A stretch of DNA of 64,000 nt from Rhodocyclales bacterium (GTDB lineage: Bacteria; Pseudomonadota; Gammaproteobacteria; Burkholderiales; Rhodocyclaceae): positions 1 through 64,000 of the forward strand of contig JACRIX010000021.1 in the NCBI GenBank assembly GCA_016215645.1, in the 5' to 3' direction. A program made the position numbers and the translations under genes. Below, in pieces: positions 7,295-17,569 of this stretch. Position 1 is the stretch's first letter. Every line of letters starts with the position of its first letter. Below the pieces are notes generated by a model, which was given only the letters and a program-made list of their open reading frames with translations, was not told the DNA's origin and did no database searches.

Positions 7295-8743
7295 ATGAAT
7301 GTCCTTGCGAAACGGATTTCGCTACGTTGGCGTCGTACCAAGATCGTGGCGACCCTGGGACCCGCCAGTTCGGACGCGAAAATGATCACCGAGCTGCTGC
7401 GGGCAGGTGTCGATGTTGTTCGGCTCAATATGTCCCACGGTACGCACGAGGCGCATCGCGAGGTCTACGACCGCGTGCGGACTGCCGCGCGCAAGCTCAA
7501 CCGCCACGTGGCGATCTTTGCTGACCTCTGCGGTCCCAAGATCCGCTGCGGCACGTTTCCCGACGGCCCGCTGAAGTTGCTTCCCGGCGAGGAAGTCATC
7601 ATCGATCCGCGCATCGACAAGGGCGGCCCGGGACTGATCGCCTCGCAGTACCGGGCAATTGCGCGCGATGTGCAGCCGGGACATCGCATCCTGCTCGACG
7701 ACGGCAACCTCGAGCTGAAAGCCCTGGAAATCCAGGGTGACCGGATTCGCTGCCAGGTGGTTTTTGGTGGCCTGCTCAAGGATCACAAGGGCATCAACCT
7801 GCCGGATTCGAAAGTCTCCGCGTCGTCGTTGCCGCCCAAGGACATCGCCGACGCGCGCTTCGCGATCGAACTCGGCGTCGATTACCTGGCGCTGTCCTTC
7901 GTGCGCACGGCGAAGGACGTTGCCGGCCTGCGACGCCTGATCGCGCGCTCGGGCGCCAGTACCCCGATCATCGCCAAGATCGAAACGCCGGAAGCCATGG
8001 ACAACATCGAGGCCATCGTCGAGGCCTCGGATGCGATCATGGTGGCGCGCGGCGACCTCGGCATCGAAATGCCCGCCGAGCAGGTACCGCTGATCCAGCG
8101 CGAGCTGATCAGCCTGGCGCGACGCCGCAACCGCGCGGTGATCGTGGCGACGCAGATGCTGGAATCCATGATCGACCACTCGCGGCCGACCCGCGCCGAA
8201 GTCGGTGACGTCGCCAACGCCGCACTGAGCAGTGCGGATGCGGTAATGCTCTCCGCCGAAACCGCAAGCGGCAAGTATCCGATGCGCGCCGTTGAAATCA
8301 TGGACAAGGTGCTGCGCGAAGCCGAGGGCTATCGTTGGCGACAGGGAAGCTTCATTCCGGCCTCCGAGACGAACCATGCCGACATGAACCTGCGCGACGG
8401 TGTTGCCAATGCCGCCGCGACCCTGGCCCACGACCTCAAGTTGCAGGGCATCATCATCCCGACGCTGAGCGGCACCACGGCGCGGGTGATCTCGTCCTAT
8501 CGGCCGACGGCGCCGTTGGTGGCGGTATCGACCGACCCATCGGTGTGCCGGCGCCTGTCGCTCAACTGGGGCATCGTGCCGATGACGGCGACGGCCTCGG
8601 AGTATGGCAATTGGCCGGCGCTGTGCGGGCGCATCGCACGTAGCTGCGAGCTGACCCGGACCGGGCACAACGTGCTGCTGGTCGCCGGCTTCAGCGACGA
8701 CACGAAACAGAACTCACCGCTGTTGCAGGTGCTGCACGTCTGA
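7295..8743 (+). CDS. pyk: Pyruvate kinase
   Basis: RRTKIVATLGPASSDAKMITELLRAGVDVVRLNMSHGTHEAH...IIAKIETPEAMDNIEAIVEASDAIMVARGDLGIEMP...DAVMLSAETASGKYP. Confidence 0.97.
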   Translation: MNVLAKRISLRWRRTKIVATLGPASSDAKMITELLRAGVDVVRLNMSHGTHEAHREVYDRVRTAARKLNRHVAIFADLCGPKIRCGTFPDGPLKLLPGEEVIIDPRIDKGGPGLIASQYRAIARDVQPGHRILLDDGNLELKALEIQGDRIRCQVVFGGLLKDHKGINLPDSKVSASSLPPKDIADARFAIELGVDYLALSFVRTAKDVAGLRRLIARSGASTPIIAKIETPEAMDNIEAIVEASDAIMVARGDLGIEMPAEQVPLIQRELISLARRRNRAVIVATQMLESMIDHSRPTRAEVGDVANAALSSADAVMLSAETASGKYPMRAVEIMDKVLREAEGYRWRQGSFIPASETNHADMNLRDGVANAAATLAHDLKLQGIIIPTLSGTTARVISSYRPTAPLVAVSTDPSVCRRLSLNWGIVPMTATASEYGNWPALCGRIARSCELTRTGHNVLLVAGFSDDTKQNSPLLQVLHV

Positions 8744-8763
8744 CGCGGTGCTTTAGATTTCAA

Positions 8764-8819
8764 TTGACAGGATTTAAGTGATACATTACCATTAGTTCAA
8801 ACATATAAAAATGTATCAC
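8764..8819 (+). promoter_or_regulatory. Candidate sigma70 promoter with overlapping perfect 10-bp inverted repeat, upstream of paaA
   Basis: TTGACA (8764-8769), 17-bp spacer, TACCAT (8787-8792); inverted repeat GTGATACATT (8778-8787) / AATGTATCAC (8810-8819). Confidence 0.6.
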
Positions 8820-8880
8820 GTCAGCGGCGCCCGGCGGGGCACGCCGGCGCCCCGCAACAGCAGAGCCGAAGGACGCGACA

Positions 8881-9884
8881 TGTACACCCAAGCCATGGAC
8901 ACCCTGCGCGACGAAGGCGGCGACAAGCCGGCCTTGCGCACGGCCGAGGAAGCGCAGCTGCAGCAGCGCTTCGACAACCGCATCGATGCCGGCGACTTCA
9001 TCGAAGCCAAGGACTGGATGCCGGAGAATTACCGCAAGACCCTGCTGCGCCAGATCAGCCAGCACGCGCATTCCGAGATCGTCGGCATGCTGCCCGAAGG
9101 CAACTGGATCACCCGCGCGCCGACGCTGAAGCGAAAGAGCATCCTGCTGGCCAAGGTGCAGGACGAGGGCGGCCACGGCCTCTACCTCTACGCTGCGGCC
9201 GAGACCCTGGGCACCAGCCGCGACCAGATGCTCGATGCGCTGCATACGGGCAAGGCCAAGTACAGCTCGATCTTCAACTACCCGACCCTGACCTGGGCCG
9301 ACGTCGGCGCCATCGGCTGGCTGGTCGACGGCGCGGCGATCATGAACCAGGTGCCGATCTGCCGCTGTTCGTTTGCGCCCTATGCCCGCGCCATGGTGCG
9401 CATCTGCCGCGAGGAAAGCTTTCACCAGCGCCAGGGCTTCGACAGCCTGCTGGTGATGGTGAAGCAGGGCACCGACGCGCAGCGCGCCATGGTGCAGGAA
9501 GCGGTGAATCGCTGGTGGTGGCCCTGCCTGATGATGTTCGGCCCGCCCGACGACCAGAGTCCGAATTCGGCGCAGGGCATGCGCTGGGGCATCAAGCGCG
9601 TCAGCAACGACACGTTGCGGCAGAAGTTCGTCGACGCCGCCGTGCAGCAGGCCGAGGTGCTCGGTGTCACATTCCCCGACCCGGACTTGCGCTGGAACGA
9701 GGAAAGTCAGCACTGGGACTACGGCGCCATCGACTGGTCCGAATTCTGGCGCGTGGTTGGCGGCGACGGCCCCTGCAACCGCGAACGCCTGGCGGCGCGG
9801 GTCAAGGCCTGGGAAGACGGCGAATGGGTGCGCGAGGCCGCGCTGGCCCACGCCAGGAAATCCGATCTGAAGGAGGCAGCATGA
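8881..9884 (+). CDS. paaA: 1,2-phenylacetyl-CoA epoxidase subunit A
   Basis: MYTQAMDTL...[81 protein letters not shown]. Confidence 0.96.
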
Positions 9885-10171
9885 CTACCAATACTGAGTG
9901 GCCCTTGTGGGAAGTCTTCGTCCGCACCAAGGCCGGCCTCGACCACAAGCATTGCGGCAGCCTGCACGCCGCCGATCCGAAAATGGCGGTGCAGATGGCG
10001 CGCGACGTGTACACCCGGCGCCAGGAAGGCAGCAGCGTCTGGGTGGTGCGCTCCGACCAGATCGTCGCCAGCGACCCGTCTGACAAGGACATGTATTTCG
10101 ATCCCGCCGAGGACAAGGTGTACCGCCATCCGACCTTCTACAAGCTGCCGGGTTCGGTTGACCACATGTGA
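9881..10171 (+). CDS. paaB: 1,2-phenylacetyl-CoA epoxidase subunit B
   Basis: [61 protein letters not shown]; overlaps paaA stop. Confidence 0.96.
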   Translation: MTTNTEWPLWEVFVRTKAGLDHKHCGSLHAADPKMAVQMARDVYTRRQEGSSVWVVRSDQIVASDPSDKDMYFDPAEDKVYRHPTFYKLPGSVDHM

Positions 10172-10181
10172 GGTGCCGCAG

Positions 10182-10955
10182 ATGAGTTCGTCTATCAAGA
10201 TTCCCGCCACCCCCGAGCTGCACTACCTGCTGCGCCTCTCCGATACCTGCCTGATCCTCGGTCAGCGCCTGGGCGAGTGGTGCGGCCACGCGCCGATACT
10301 CGAAGAGGACATCGCGCTGTCCAACATGGCGCTCGACCTGATCGGACAGTCGCGTGCCTTGCTGACCCTGGCCGGACAACGCAGCGGCGAGGGCTACGAC
10401 GAAGACCAGCTGGCCTTCCTGCGCGACGAGATCGACTACCGCAATCCGACGCTGGCCGAACTGCCGCGCGGCGATTTCGCCTTTACCGTGCTGCGCAACG
10501 TGATTCTTTCGACGTGGCTCAAGCTGATGTGGGAGCGCCTGCACGATTCGAGCGACGCCGAACTTGCCGCGATCGCCGGCAAGGCGCTCAAGGAAGCGCG
10601 TTACCACCAGCAGCATGCCGCCGACTGGGCGGTGCGCCTGGGTGACGGCACGGACGAATCGCGCCGCCGCTGCGAAGCCGCGCTCGCGACCTTGTGGCTG
10701 TATACCCCGGAACTATTCGAAGACGATGCGGTGGATGCCGCTGCCACCGCTGCCGGCCTCGGCCCGGCCTGGTCGCAACTGCGCGAGCCCTGGCTGGCCG
10801 AGATCAGCGAAATCCTCGGCGAGGCGACGCTGGCCATACCCGGCGAGGCGGCCTTCCGCAGCAGCGGCAAGCGCGGCCTGCACAGCGAGCACATGGGTTA
10901 CCTGCTGGTGGAGATGCAGTACCTGCAGCGCAGTTATCCCGGTGGCGCGTGGTGA
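10182..10955 (+). CDS. paaC: 1,2-phenylacetyl-CoA epoxidase subunit C
   Basis: YLLRLSDTCLILGQRLGEWCGHAPILEEDIALSNMALDLIGQSRALL; position in the paa operon. Confidence 0.95.
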   Translation: MSSSIKIPATPELHYLLRLSDTCLILGQRLGEWCGHAPILEEDIALSNMALDLIGQSRALLTLAGQRSGEGYDEDQLAFLRDEIDYRNPTLAELPRGDFAFTVLRNVILSTWLKLMWERLHDSSDAELAAIAGKALKEARYHQQHAADWAVRLGDGTDESRRRCEAALATLWLYTPELFEDDAVDAAATAAGLGPAWSQLREPWLAEISEILGEATLAIPGEAAFRSSGKRGLHSEHMGYLLVEMQYLQRSYPGGAW

Positions 10956-11464
10956 CAGTCGCCGCCGCTGCGCGCACGGAAAGCGCCTGGGCCGCACTCA
11001 AGGAGGTGCTGGATCCCGAGGTGCCGGCGCTCTCGGTAGTCGACCTGGGCCTGGTGCGCGAGGTGATCGAACATGACGACGGTCTGGAGATCGTGTTGAC
11101 CCCGACCTACAGCGGCTGTCCGGCCACCGAAGTCATAACCCGCAGCGTGCTCGATGCCATCGATGCCGCCGGCCTTGGTCCGGCGCGCGTGACCATGCGC
11201 CGCGCGCCGGCCTGGAGCAGCGACTGGATCAGCGCCGAGGGCGGGCGCAAGCTGCTCGAATACGGCATTGCGCCGCCCGGGCCGGTGCTGGTCGACGGCG
11301 CCGTGCCGATTCGCATCGTCGGCCGCCGCCAGGCTGCCGTGCCCTGTCCGCGCTGCGGCAGCGCACGCACCGAACGCCTGTCCGCCTTCGGTTCCACCGC
11401 CTGCAAGTCGCTGCACCGCTGCCTCGACTGCCGCGAACCCTTCGAACACTTCAAACCGATATGA
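10952..11464 (+). CDS. paaD: Phenylacetate-CoA oxygenase subunit PaaD (MIP18/DUF59 family)
   Basis: GTG start overlapping paaC; LDPEVPALSVVDLGLVREV...TPTYSGCPATEVI...CPRCGSARTERLSAFGSTACKSLHRCLDCREPFEHFK. Confidence 0.93.
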   Translation: MTVAAAARTESAWAALKEVLDPEVPALSVVDLGLVREVIEHDDGLEIVLTPTYSGCPATEVITRSVLDAIDAAGLGPARVTMRRAPAWSSDWISAEGGRKLLEYGIAPPGPVLVDGAVPIRIVGRRQAAVPCPRCGSARTERLSAFGSTACKSLHRCLDCREPFEHFKPI

Positions 11465-12546
11465 GCACTCTCTTCCATGACCTGCGCGTGCGCAGCATCG
11501 AGCCCGACACTGCCGAGGCCTCCATCGTCAGCTTCGAGGTGCCGCCCGAACTGCGCTCGGTGTTCGGCTTCACCCAGGGCCAGTACCTGACCCTGCGCGC
11601 CAATATCGACGGGCAGGACTTGCGCCGTTCCTATTCGATCTGCGCCGGCGTCGATGACGGCGAATTGCGCGTCGGCGTGCGCCGCGTCAAGGGCGGCGCC
11701 TTCTCCAACTGGATCAACGAACATCTGCGCCCCGGTGACACGATCAGTGCCATGGCGCCGCAGGGCCGCTTCTTCGTTCCCATCGAGCCGGCGGCGAAGC
11801 GTCACCACGTCGGCATCGCCGGCGGCAGCGGCATTACGCCGATTCTTTCGATCATGAAAACCGTGCTGGCGCGCGAGCCGCTTTCCCGCTTCACGCTGAT
11901 CTACGGCAACCGCATGCTGCGCTCGACCATGTTCAAGGAGGAACTGGAAGACCTGAAGAACCGCTACATGACGCGGTTGTCCCTGCAGCACGTGTTTTCC
12001 GACGAGCCCACCGATTCGCCGCTCAACATGGGCGTCATGAACCGCGACAAGATCGGCGAGTTTTTGTCCACCGTGGTGCCGGCGCTGACTATCGACCACG
12101 TCTACGTTTGCGGCCCGTTCCAGATGAACGACGAGGCCGAGGCCGCGCTGCTGGCCGCCGGCGTGCCCGAGTCCGCGATCCACATTGAACGCTTCGGCGT
12201 GGCACTTCCCGCCGGCGCGCCGGTCGGCGCGGTGGTGCATGAGGCGCAGCCGGGCGATGCCGAGCAGGCCAAGGTGGTCATCATCCGCGATGGCATGCGG
12301 CGCGAAATCGACTTTCGCAAGGACCAGCCCAGCATCCTCGACGCCGCCTCCGCCGCCGGGCTGGAAGTGCCGTTTTCCTGCACGTCGGGCGTCTGCGGCA
12401 CCTGCCGTTGCAAGGTGATGGAAGGCGAAGTGCGCATGGAACGCAATTTCGCGCTGGATACATCGGAGGTCGCCAATGGCTTCGTGCTGGCCTGCCAAGC
12501 GCACCCGCTGACCGAGCGTGTGGTGCTGTCCTTCGACGAACGCTGA
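11461..12546 (+). CDS. paaE: 1,2-phenylacetyl-CoA epoxidase reductase subunit E
   Basis: FNR-like reductase (RRSYSICAG...GIAGGSGITPILSIMKTVL) with C-terminal 2Fe-2S ferredoxin (CTSGVCGTCRCKVMEGEV). Confidence 0.95.
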   Translation: MSTLFHDLRVRSIEPDTAEASIVSFEVPPELRSVFGFTQGQYLTLRANIDGQDLRRSYSICAGVDDGELRVGVRRVKGGAFSNWINEHLRPGDTISAMAPQGRFFVPIEPAAKRHHVGIAGGSGITPILSIMKTVLAREPLSRFTLIYGNRMLRSTMFKEELEDLKNRYMTRLSLQHVFSDEPTDSPLNMGVMNRDKIGEFLSTVVPALTIDHVYVCGPFQMNDEAEAALLAAGVPESAIHIERFGVALPAGAPVGAVVHEAQPGDAEQAKVVIIRDGMRREIDFRKDQPSILDAASAAGLEVPFSCTSGVCGTCRCKVMEGEVRMERNFALDTSEVANGFVLACQAHPLTERVVLSFDER

Positions 12547-12601
12547 CGCTGTTCGCGGCAGGCTTCGGCCTGCCTGTCCGGGTGGTCGCTTACAATTGCG
12601 C

Positions 12602-14026
12602 ATGAATCCCACCCCCGCAGTTTCCGCCGGCAGCGCCGACCTGTCCTTCGCCTCCCTGCCGCTGGCGCCCGCCACGCTCATCAACCTCGAACAGCTCGGC
12701 TATCGGCAGATGACGCCGATCCAGGCCGCCAGCCTGCCGCCGGCGCTGGCCGGCAAGGATCTGATCGCGCAGGCCAAGACCGGCAGTGGCAAGACGGCCG
12801 CCTTTGCGTTGAGCCTGCTGACCAAACTCAATCCGCGCCGCTTCGCGGTGCAGGCGCTGGTGCTGTGTCCGACGCGCGAACTGGCCGACCAGGTCAGCCA
12901 GGAAATCCGCCGCCTGGCGCGTGGCGCCGACAACATCAAGGTGCTGACGCTGTGCGGCGGCAGCACCCTGCGGCCGCAGATCTCCAGCCTGGAACACGGC
13001 GCCCATGTCGTGGTCGGCACGCCGGGACGCATCATGGACCACCTTCAGCGCGCAAGCCTCGACCTCTCGGCGCTCGCTACCCTGGTGCTGGACGAGGCCG
13101 ATCGCATGCTGGACATGGGCTTTTACGACGACATCGCCTTTGTCGCCAAGGCCTGTCCGAAGGAGCGCCAGACCCTGCTGTTTTCCGCCACCTATCCCGA
13201 AGGCATCGCCAGCCTGAGCCGCGCTTTCCTGCGTGATCCGCAGCAGATCACGCTGACCGAACAGCACGAAGTCGGCAAGATCCGCCAGCGCTTCTACGAG
13301 GTTGAGCCTGAGCAGCGGCTGGCGGCGGTCGGCATGCTGCTGCGGCACTATCGGCCGGTCAGCGCCCTGGCCTTCTGCAATACCCGCCAGCAATGTAGAG
13401 ACCTTTTGCAGGTCCTGCGCGCCGAAGGTTTCGTGGCGCTGGCGCTGCATGGCGAGATGGAGCAGCGCGAGCGCGACCAGGTGCTGATCCAGTTCGCCAA
13501 TCGCAGTTGCTCGGTGCTGGTGGCGACCGACGTCGCGGCGCGCGGCCTGGACATCGACCAGCTCGAAGCGGTGATCAACGTCGATGTCACGCCCGACAGC
13601 GAAGTGCATGTGCATCGCATCGGCCGCACCGGGCGCGTGGACCAGGAAGGCTGGGCCTTCAGCCTGGTCAGCGCCAAGCAGATGGCGCGCGTCAGGAACA
13701 TCGTGACGACGCTGGGGCAGGAGGTCGAGTGGCATGCCCTGGGCGAATTGCAGGAGTCGTCGACCGCGCTCCTGCTGCCGCCGATGGTGACCCTGCTGAT
13801 CCTCGGCGGGCGCAAGGAAAAGATCCGTCCCGGCGACGTGCTGGGCGCACTGACCGGCGAGGCCGGCTTCAGCAAGGAGCAGATCGGCAAGATCAAGGTC
13901 ACCGAGTCGGCCACCTATGTCGCGGTGGCGCGCAACATCGGGCAGGACGCCCTGCGCAAGCTCTCGGCCGGCACGGTCAAGGGCAAGAAGGTGAAAGTGC
14001 ATCTGCTGTCGGATCGGGGCGGCTGA
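12602..14026 (+). CDS. dbpA: ATP-dependent RNA helicase DbpA
   Basis: DEAD motifs AQAKTGSGKT, LDEADRML, FSATYP, HRIGRTGR; DbpA-type C-terminal domain. Confidence 0.92.
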   Translation: MNPTPAVSAGSADLSFASLPLAPATLINLEQLGYRQMTPIQAASLPPALAGKDLIAQAKTGSGKTAAFALSLLTKLNPRRFAVQALVLCPTRELADQVSQEIRRLARGADNIKVLTLCGGSTLRPQISSLEHGAHVVVGTPGRIMDHLQRASLDLSALATLVLDEADRMLDMGFYDDIAFVAKACPKERQTLLFSATYPEGIASLSRAFLRDPQQITLTEQHEVGKIRQRFYEVEPEQRLAAVGMLLRHYRPVSALAFCNTRQQCRDLLQVLRAEGFVALALHGEMEQRERDQVLIQFANRSCSVLVATDVAARGLDIDQLEAVINVDVTPDSEVHVHRIGRTGRVDQEGWAFSLVSAKQMARVRNIVTTLGQEVEWHALGELQESSTALLLPPMVTLLILGGRKEKIRPGDVLGALTGEAGFSKEQIGKIKVTESATYVAVARNIGQDALRKLSAGTVKGKKVKVHLLSDRGG

Positions 14027-14067
14027 GCGCCGCTGCGCCAGCGCCGACTCTTGTGGATGCGACTCGC

Positions 14068-14643
14068 ATGACACCCGTAGCAAGTACCAGCGACGCCGAA
14101 ATCATCGCCGCGACGCGCACGTGGCTGGAGCGGGCGGTGATCGGCCTCAATCTTTGTCCCTTTGCCAAGAGCGTGCATGTGAAGGAACTGGTGCGCTACG
14201 TGGTCAGCCCGGCGCAAACCATCGACGCACTGCTCGACGTCCTGGAAAGCGAACTGAAGTTCCTGGTCGACGTGGCGCCCGAGGAGGTCGACATGACGCT
14301 GATCATGACGCCGGCGGCACTCACCGATTTCGCTGACTTCATCGATTTCCTCGACCTGGTCGACGTCGTGCTGCGCAGCCACGGCCTGGTCGGCATCCTG
14401 CAGGTGGCGAGTTTCCATCCGGATTACGTGTTCGCCGATGCGAAAGCGGACGACATCGCCAACCACACCAACCGCGCGCCCTATCCGACCTTGCACCTGA
14501 TCCGGGAGGCCAGCCTGGCCCGCGCCACGGCGGCGTTTCCCGACGCCTCCGAAATCTACCTGCGCAACATCGAAACCCTGCGCGCGCTGGGTCTGGAGGG
14601 CTGGCAGGCGCTGGATGTCGGTGCCGCCAAGCCGAAGGCCTGA
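14068..14643 (+). CDS. DUF1415 domain-containing protein
   Basis: TRTWLERAVIGLNLCPFAKSVHVKELVRYVVS...SFHPDYVFADAKADDIANHTNRAPYPTLHLIREAS. Confidence 0.85.
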   Translation: MTPVASTSDAEIIAATRTWLERAVIGLNLCPFAKSVHVKELVRYVVSPAQTIDALLDVLESELKFLVDVAPEEVDMTLIMTPAALTDFADFIDFLDLVDVVLRSHGLVGILQVASFHPDYVFADAKADDIANHTNRAPYPTLHLIREASLARATAAFPDASEIYLRNIETLRALGLEGWQALDVGAAKPKA

Positions 14644-14651
14644 ATTGCAAA

Positions 14652-15068
14652 ATGGCCGGCGCCAAAGCCGATTCCCAGCTGCGCGAGGACGAGGTCGAGA
14701 TCACCGCGATCCGCGCCCAGGGTGCCGGCGGGCAGAACGTCAACAAGGTCTCGAATGCGGTGCACCTGCGCTTCGACATTCGCGCCTCGTCGCTGCCCGA
14801 CGACCTCAAGGCGCGCCTGCTGACGTTCCGCGACCAGCGCATCAGCGCCGAGGGCATCGTGGTGATCAAGGCGCAGCAGTTCCGCAGCCTGGAGCGCAAC
14901 AGCTTCGCCGCCATGGAGCGGCTGCGCGAATTGATCGCCGATGCCGCCTTCATTCCGCTCGCGCGCCGGGCCACGAAGCCGACGCGCAATTCGCAGAAGC
15001 GGCGGGTCGACGCCAAGACACTTCGCGGCAAGCTCAAGGCCCTTCGCGGTCGGGTTGGCGATACCTGA
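14652..15068 (+). CDS. arfB: Alternative ribosome-rescue peptidyl-tRNA hydrolase ArfB/YaeJ
   Basis: AQGAGGQNVNKVSNAVHLRFDIRASSLP (GGQ motif) with a basic C-terminal tail. Confidence 0.92.
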   Translation: MAGAKADSQLREDEVEITAIRAQGAGGQNVNKVSNAVHLRFDIRASSLPDDLKARLLTFRDQRISAEGIVVIKAQQFRSLERNSFAAMERLRELIADAAFIPLARRATKPTRNSQKRRVDAKTLRGKLKALRGRVGDT

Positions 15069-15147
15069 TACGGCCGCTGGCATAGCCTGCGGGTATACTG
15101 AGCGTGGGCCGGTTCCTGCCGGCCCGCAACCCCAACAGGAGTTTTTG

Positions 15148-15516
15148 ATGAGGATTTTTTCCGTCGTGGTCGCTGCCTGTATCGGCAGCCTGGGTCTGGC
15201 GTCCTTCAATGCTGTCGCCGAGACCGTCGCCGCGCTCAACCAGAACAAGGCGGGCCTGGCCGGCAAGACTGTCAGTGCCCAAGGCAAGGTGGTCAAGGTC
15301 AACAACGGCATCATGGGCCGCAATTTCGTGCACGTGCAGGATGGCTCGGGAGATGCGGCCAAGGGCACCAACAACCTGATCGTCACCAGCAAGCAGACCG
15401 CCAATGTCGGTGATCAGGTCACGGTCTCCGGTGTCGTCGTGGTGAATCGTGATTTCGGCGCCGGGTACTCCTATCCGCTGCTGATCGAAGAAGCCAGCAT
15501 CACGCCGAAGAAGTAA
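15148..15516 (+). CDS. Secreted OB-fold protein
   Basis: Signal peptide then GKTVSAQGKVVKVNNGIMGRNFVHVQDGSGDAAKGTNNLIVTSKQTANVGDQVTVSGVV. Confidence 0.7.
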   Translation: MRIFSVVVAACIGSLGLASFNAVAETVAALNQNKAGLAGKTVSAQGKVVKVNNGIMGRNFVHVQDGSGDAAKGTNNLIVTSKQTANVGDQVTVSGVVVVNRDFGAGYSYPLLIEEASITPKK

Positions 15517-15537
15517 GGCGGGGCGCCCGGGCGGCGC

Positions 15538-16407
15538 TCAGTTTTCCTGCGCGAGTTCGCCCAACTCGCGGATCAAATCGTCAAACTTGAGACGGGCATG
15601 ATCCCGCTGCGCTTTCGTTGTCAGGGCGTGCATCGCGACCGCGAGTTCGGCCGATGCACGACGCAGCGAGATCGCCTGAGCGCGCCGCGTCGATTCCACC
15701 GGGATGTCGAAACGCTCAGCGTAGTCTCGCAGCATCCCGACCACGGCATCGCGCGCGGGGCGTTCGCGCTGGACCTTGCGTACGATCTCCAGCCACTCGC
15801 GCTGTCGTCGCACGCGTTCGTCGAACCAGAACTGGCTGCCTGTCGGCTGAGCATCGATCAGGCGGCGGATTTCAGCTTCCTGTTCGCTGTTGAAATCGCC
15901 GAACCAGTACTCCGCGCGTTCCAGCAGGCGTTTCATGCGGGCCTTGCGCTGGGCGGGTTCGCCGTCGGCAAGCCGGGCCTCCTTGGCGTAATCGGCATTT
16001 TTTTCGGCAAGGCGCACCGCCATGCGGTCGATTTGCGCCGGTGTCAGCGTTGGCAGCAGGTCGGCCACGTCCGGCATCGCCTTGTCGGCCAGGGTTCGCA
16101 CGCGGCGGATGATGCTTTCACTCAGTTCCAGCGAATTCGCTGCGGTGGGCTTGCCGTCGACCAGACCGCGGGCCTCGCGCAGCAAAATGACGTAGTCCGT
16201 GAGTTGGCTATGGCGATGCCACGCGTGCAGGCGGCTCAGACGTTCGCGTACCAGGGCATCCTGCTCCGGCGTGAAATCCAGATACTGATCCATCCACCAG
16301 CGTGCCAGGCTGTCGGCATTGCCGTAGCCCAGGCGAATCGCGCTGCAGCCATTCAGGAGCATGGTCGCGGCAAGGAGGAGAAGCAGGCGGCTGAGAAGCG
16401 AGCGCAT
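15538..16407 (-). CDS. Putative lipoprotein (DUF6279-like)
   Basis: MRSLLSRLLLLLAATMLLNGCSAIRLGYGNADSLARWWMDQYLDFTPEQDALVRERL; lipobox LNGC. Confidence 0.75.
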   Translation of the reverse strand: MRSLLSRLLLLLAATMLLNGCSAIRLGYGNADSLARWWMDQYLDFTPEQDALVRERLSRLHAWHRHSQLTDYVILLREARGLVDGKPTAANSLELSESIIRRVRTLADKAMPDVADLLPTLTPAQIDRMAVRLAEKNADYAKEARLADGEPAQRKARMKRLLERAEYWFGDFNSEQEAEIRRLIDAQPTGSQFWFDERVRRQREWLEIVRKVQRERPARDAVVGMLRDYAERFDIPVESTRRAQAISLRRASAELAVAMHALTTKAQRDHARLKFDDLIRELGELAQEN

Positions 16408-16544
16408 CGAACTTACCGGAGATCGGTGGGGTCCGGCGAGTATCACCGGGTACGCGGACCGGCGTCAATGGTGCTCCAGTCGAGAGTCGGCGCTGGCGAT
16501 ACGGCGCTACACTTCAGTTCTGTTGAGCAAGGGAGGTATCTGCA

Positions 16545-17195
16545 ATGATCCTGCGTCCCGTAGTCGCCATACTTTGCTGCCTGCCGTGGTTGGGTGCGGT
16601 GTGGGCTGATCAACCGGTGGGGATTACCGCTGCCCTTCCCGCCGTGGATGTGATGCATGACGGTCGACCGGTGCGTATCCAGCGCGACCCGGACAACCTG
16701 AATCAGATCGATCCCGATTTCGCCCTGACCTCCCGGCCGTGCCCGCCGTATTGCGTGCAACCCATGCAGTTGGCGCCCGGCGTCGAGACCCTCGGCGAGC
16801 TTGAAGTCATCGACTATCTGCGGCGGACGACGCTACGCGATGATGCCGTCCTGGTCATCGACTCGCGGGATGCCGACTGGCTGGCCCGCTCGGGCATCAT
16901 TCCCGGCGCCATCCATATTCCCTGGACGCGCCTGCATCCGTCACAGGCCGAGCCGGAGGCGATTGCGGAAATTCTCACCCTGCATTTCGGCGCAAGCCGC
17001 ACCGGCTTGCTCTGGAACTTCGAAAACGCCAGAACTCTTGTCTTCTATTGCAACGGCCCGTGGTGCGGCCAGTCCCCGACGAATATCAAGCAACTGCTGG
17101 CGCTGGGCTATCCGGCGCACAAACTGAAGTGGTATCGGGGCGGCATGCAGGACTGGAAAAGCCTGGGCCTGACGACGGTGCCGATCAGGCGCTGA
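16545..17195 (+). CDS. Exported rhodanese-domain protein
   Basis: Signal peptide; VLVIDSRDADWLARSGIIPGAIHIPW...LVFYCNGPWCGQSPTNIKQLLALGYPAHKLKWYRGGMQDWKSLGL. Confidence 0.88.
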   Translation: MILRPVVAILCCLPWLGAVWADQPVGITAALPAVDVMHDGRPVRIQRDPDNLNQIDPDFALTSRPCPPYCVQPMQLAPGVETLGELEVIDYLRRTTLRDDAVLVIDSRDADWLARSGIIPGAIHIPWTRLHPSQAEPEAIAEILTLHFGASRTGLLWNFENARTLVFYCNGPWCGQSPTNIKQLLALGYPAHKLKWYRGGMQDWKSLGLTTVPIRR

Positions 17196-17399
17196 TCACC
17201 TGCCCGGACGCGGCGGCGCGGCGGCTCCCTCCGGCACACGATAGAAATCGGTCGCGGCGAAGGCCCTCTGCAACGGACAGCCGGCATCCTGTCCGCATTG
17301 CTGGCGGCGGGCACATTCATACTGTGCCTGGACGAGTATGACGTAGTCGCCACACACCGGGCAACGCTCCATCGGCGGTTCGAACATGGTTCCTCCCAT
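17196..17399 (-). CDS. Small zinc-ribbon-like protein
   Basis: MERCPVCGDYVILVQAQYECARRQQCGQDAGCPLQRAF; paired Cys. Confidence 0.5.
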   Translation of the reverse strand: MGGTMFEPPMERCPVCGDYVILVQAQYECARRQQCGQDAGCPLQRAFAATDFYRVPEGAAAPPRPGR

Positions 17400-17569
17400 C
17401 CGGTGCTTGTGCGGTCCTCTTCCTTCCGGACTCCTGACACCGTGGTCTCAGTGTCGCCCCGGATTATGTCCTTGGCAATCCGTAGTTTCCGCAGCGACTG
17501 GCATACCGTGCCAGTCGGTTACACTCAAAAGCGATCCGGATTTTCCACCTTAACCCACGAGGACCCCCC

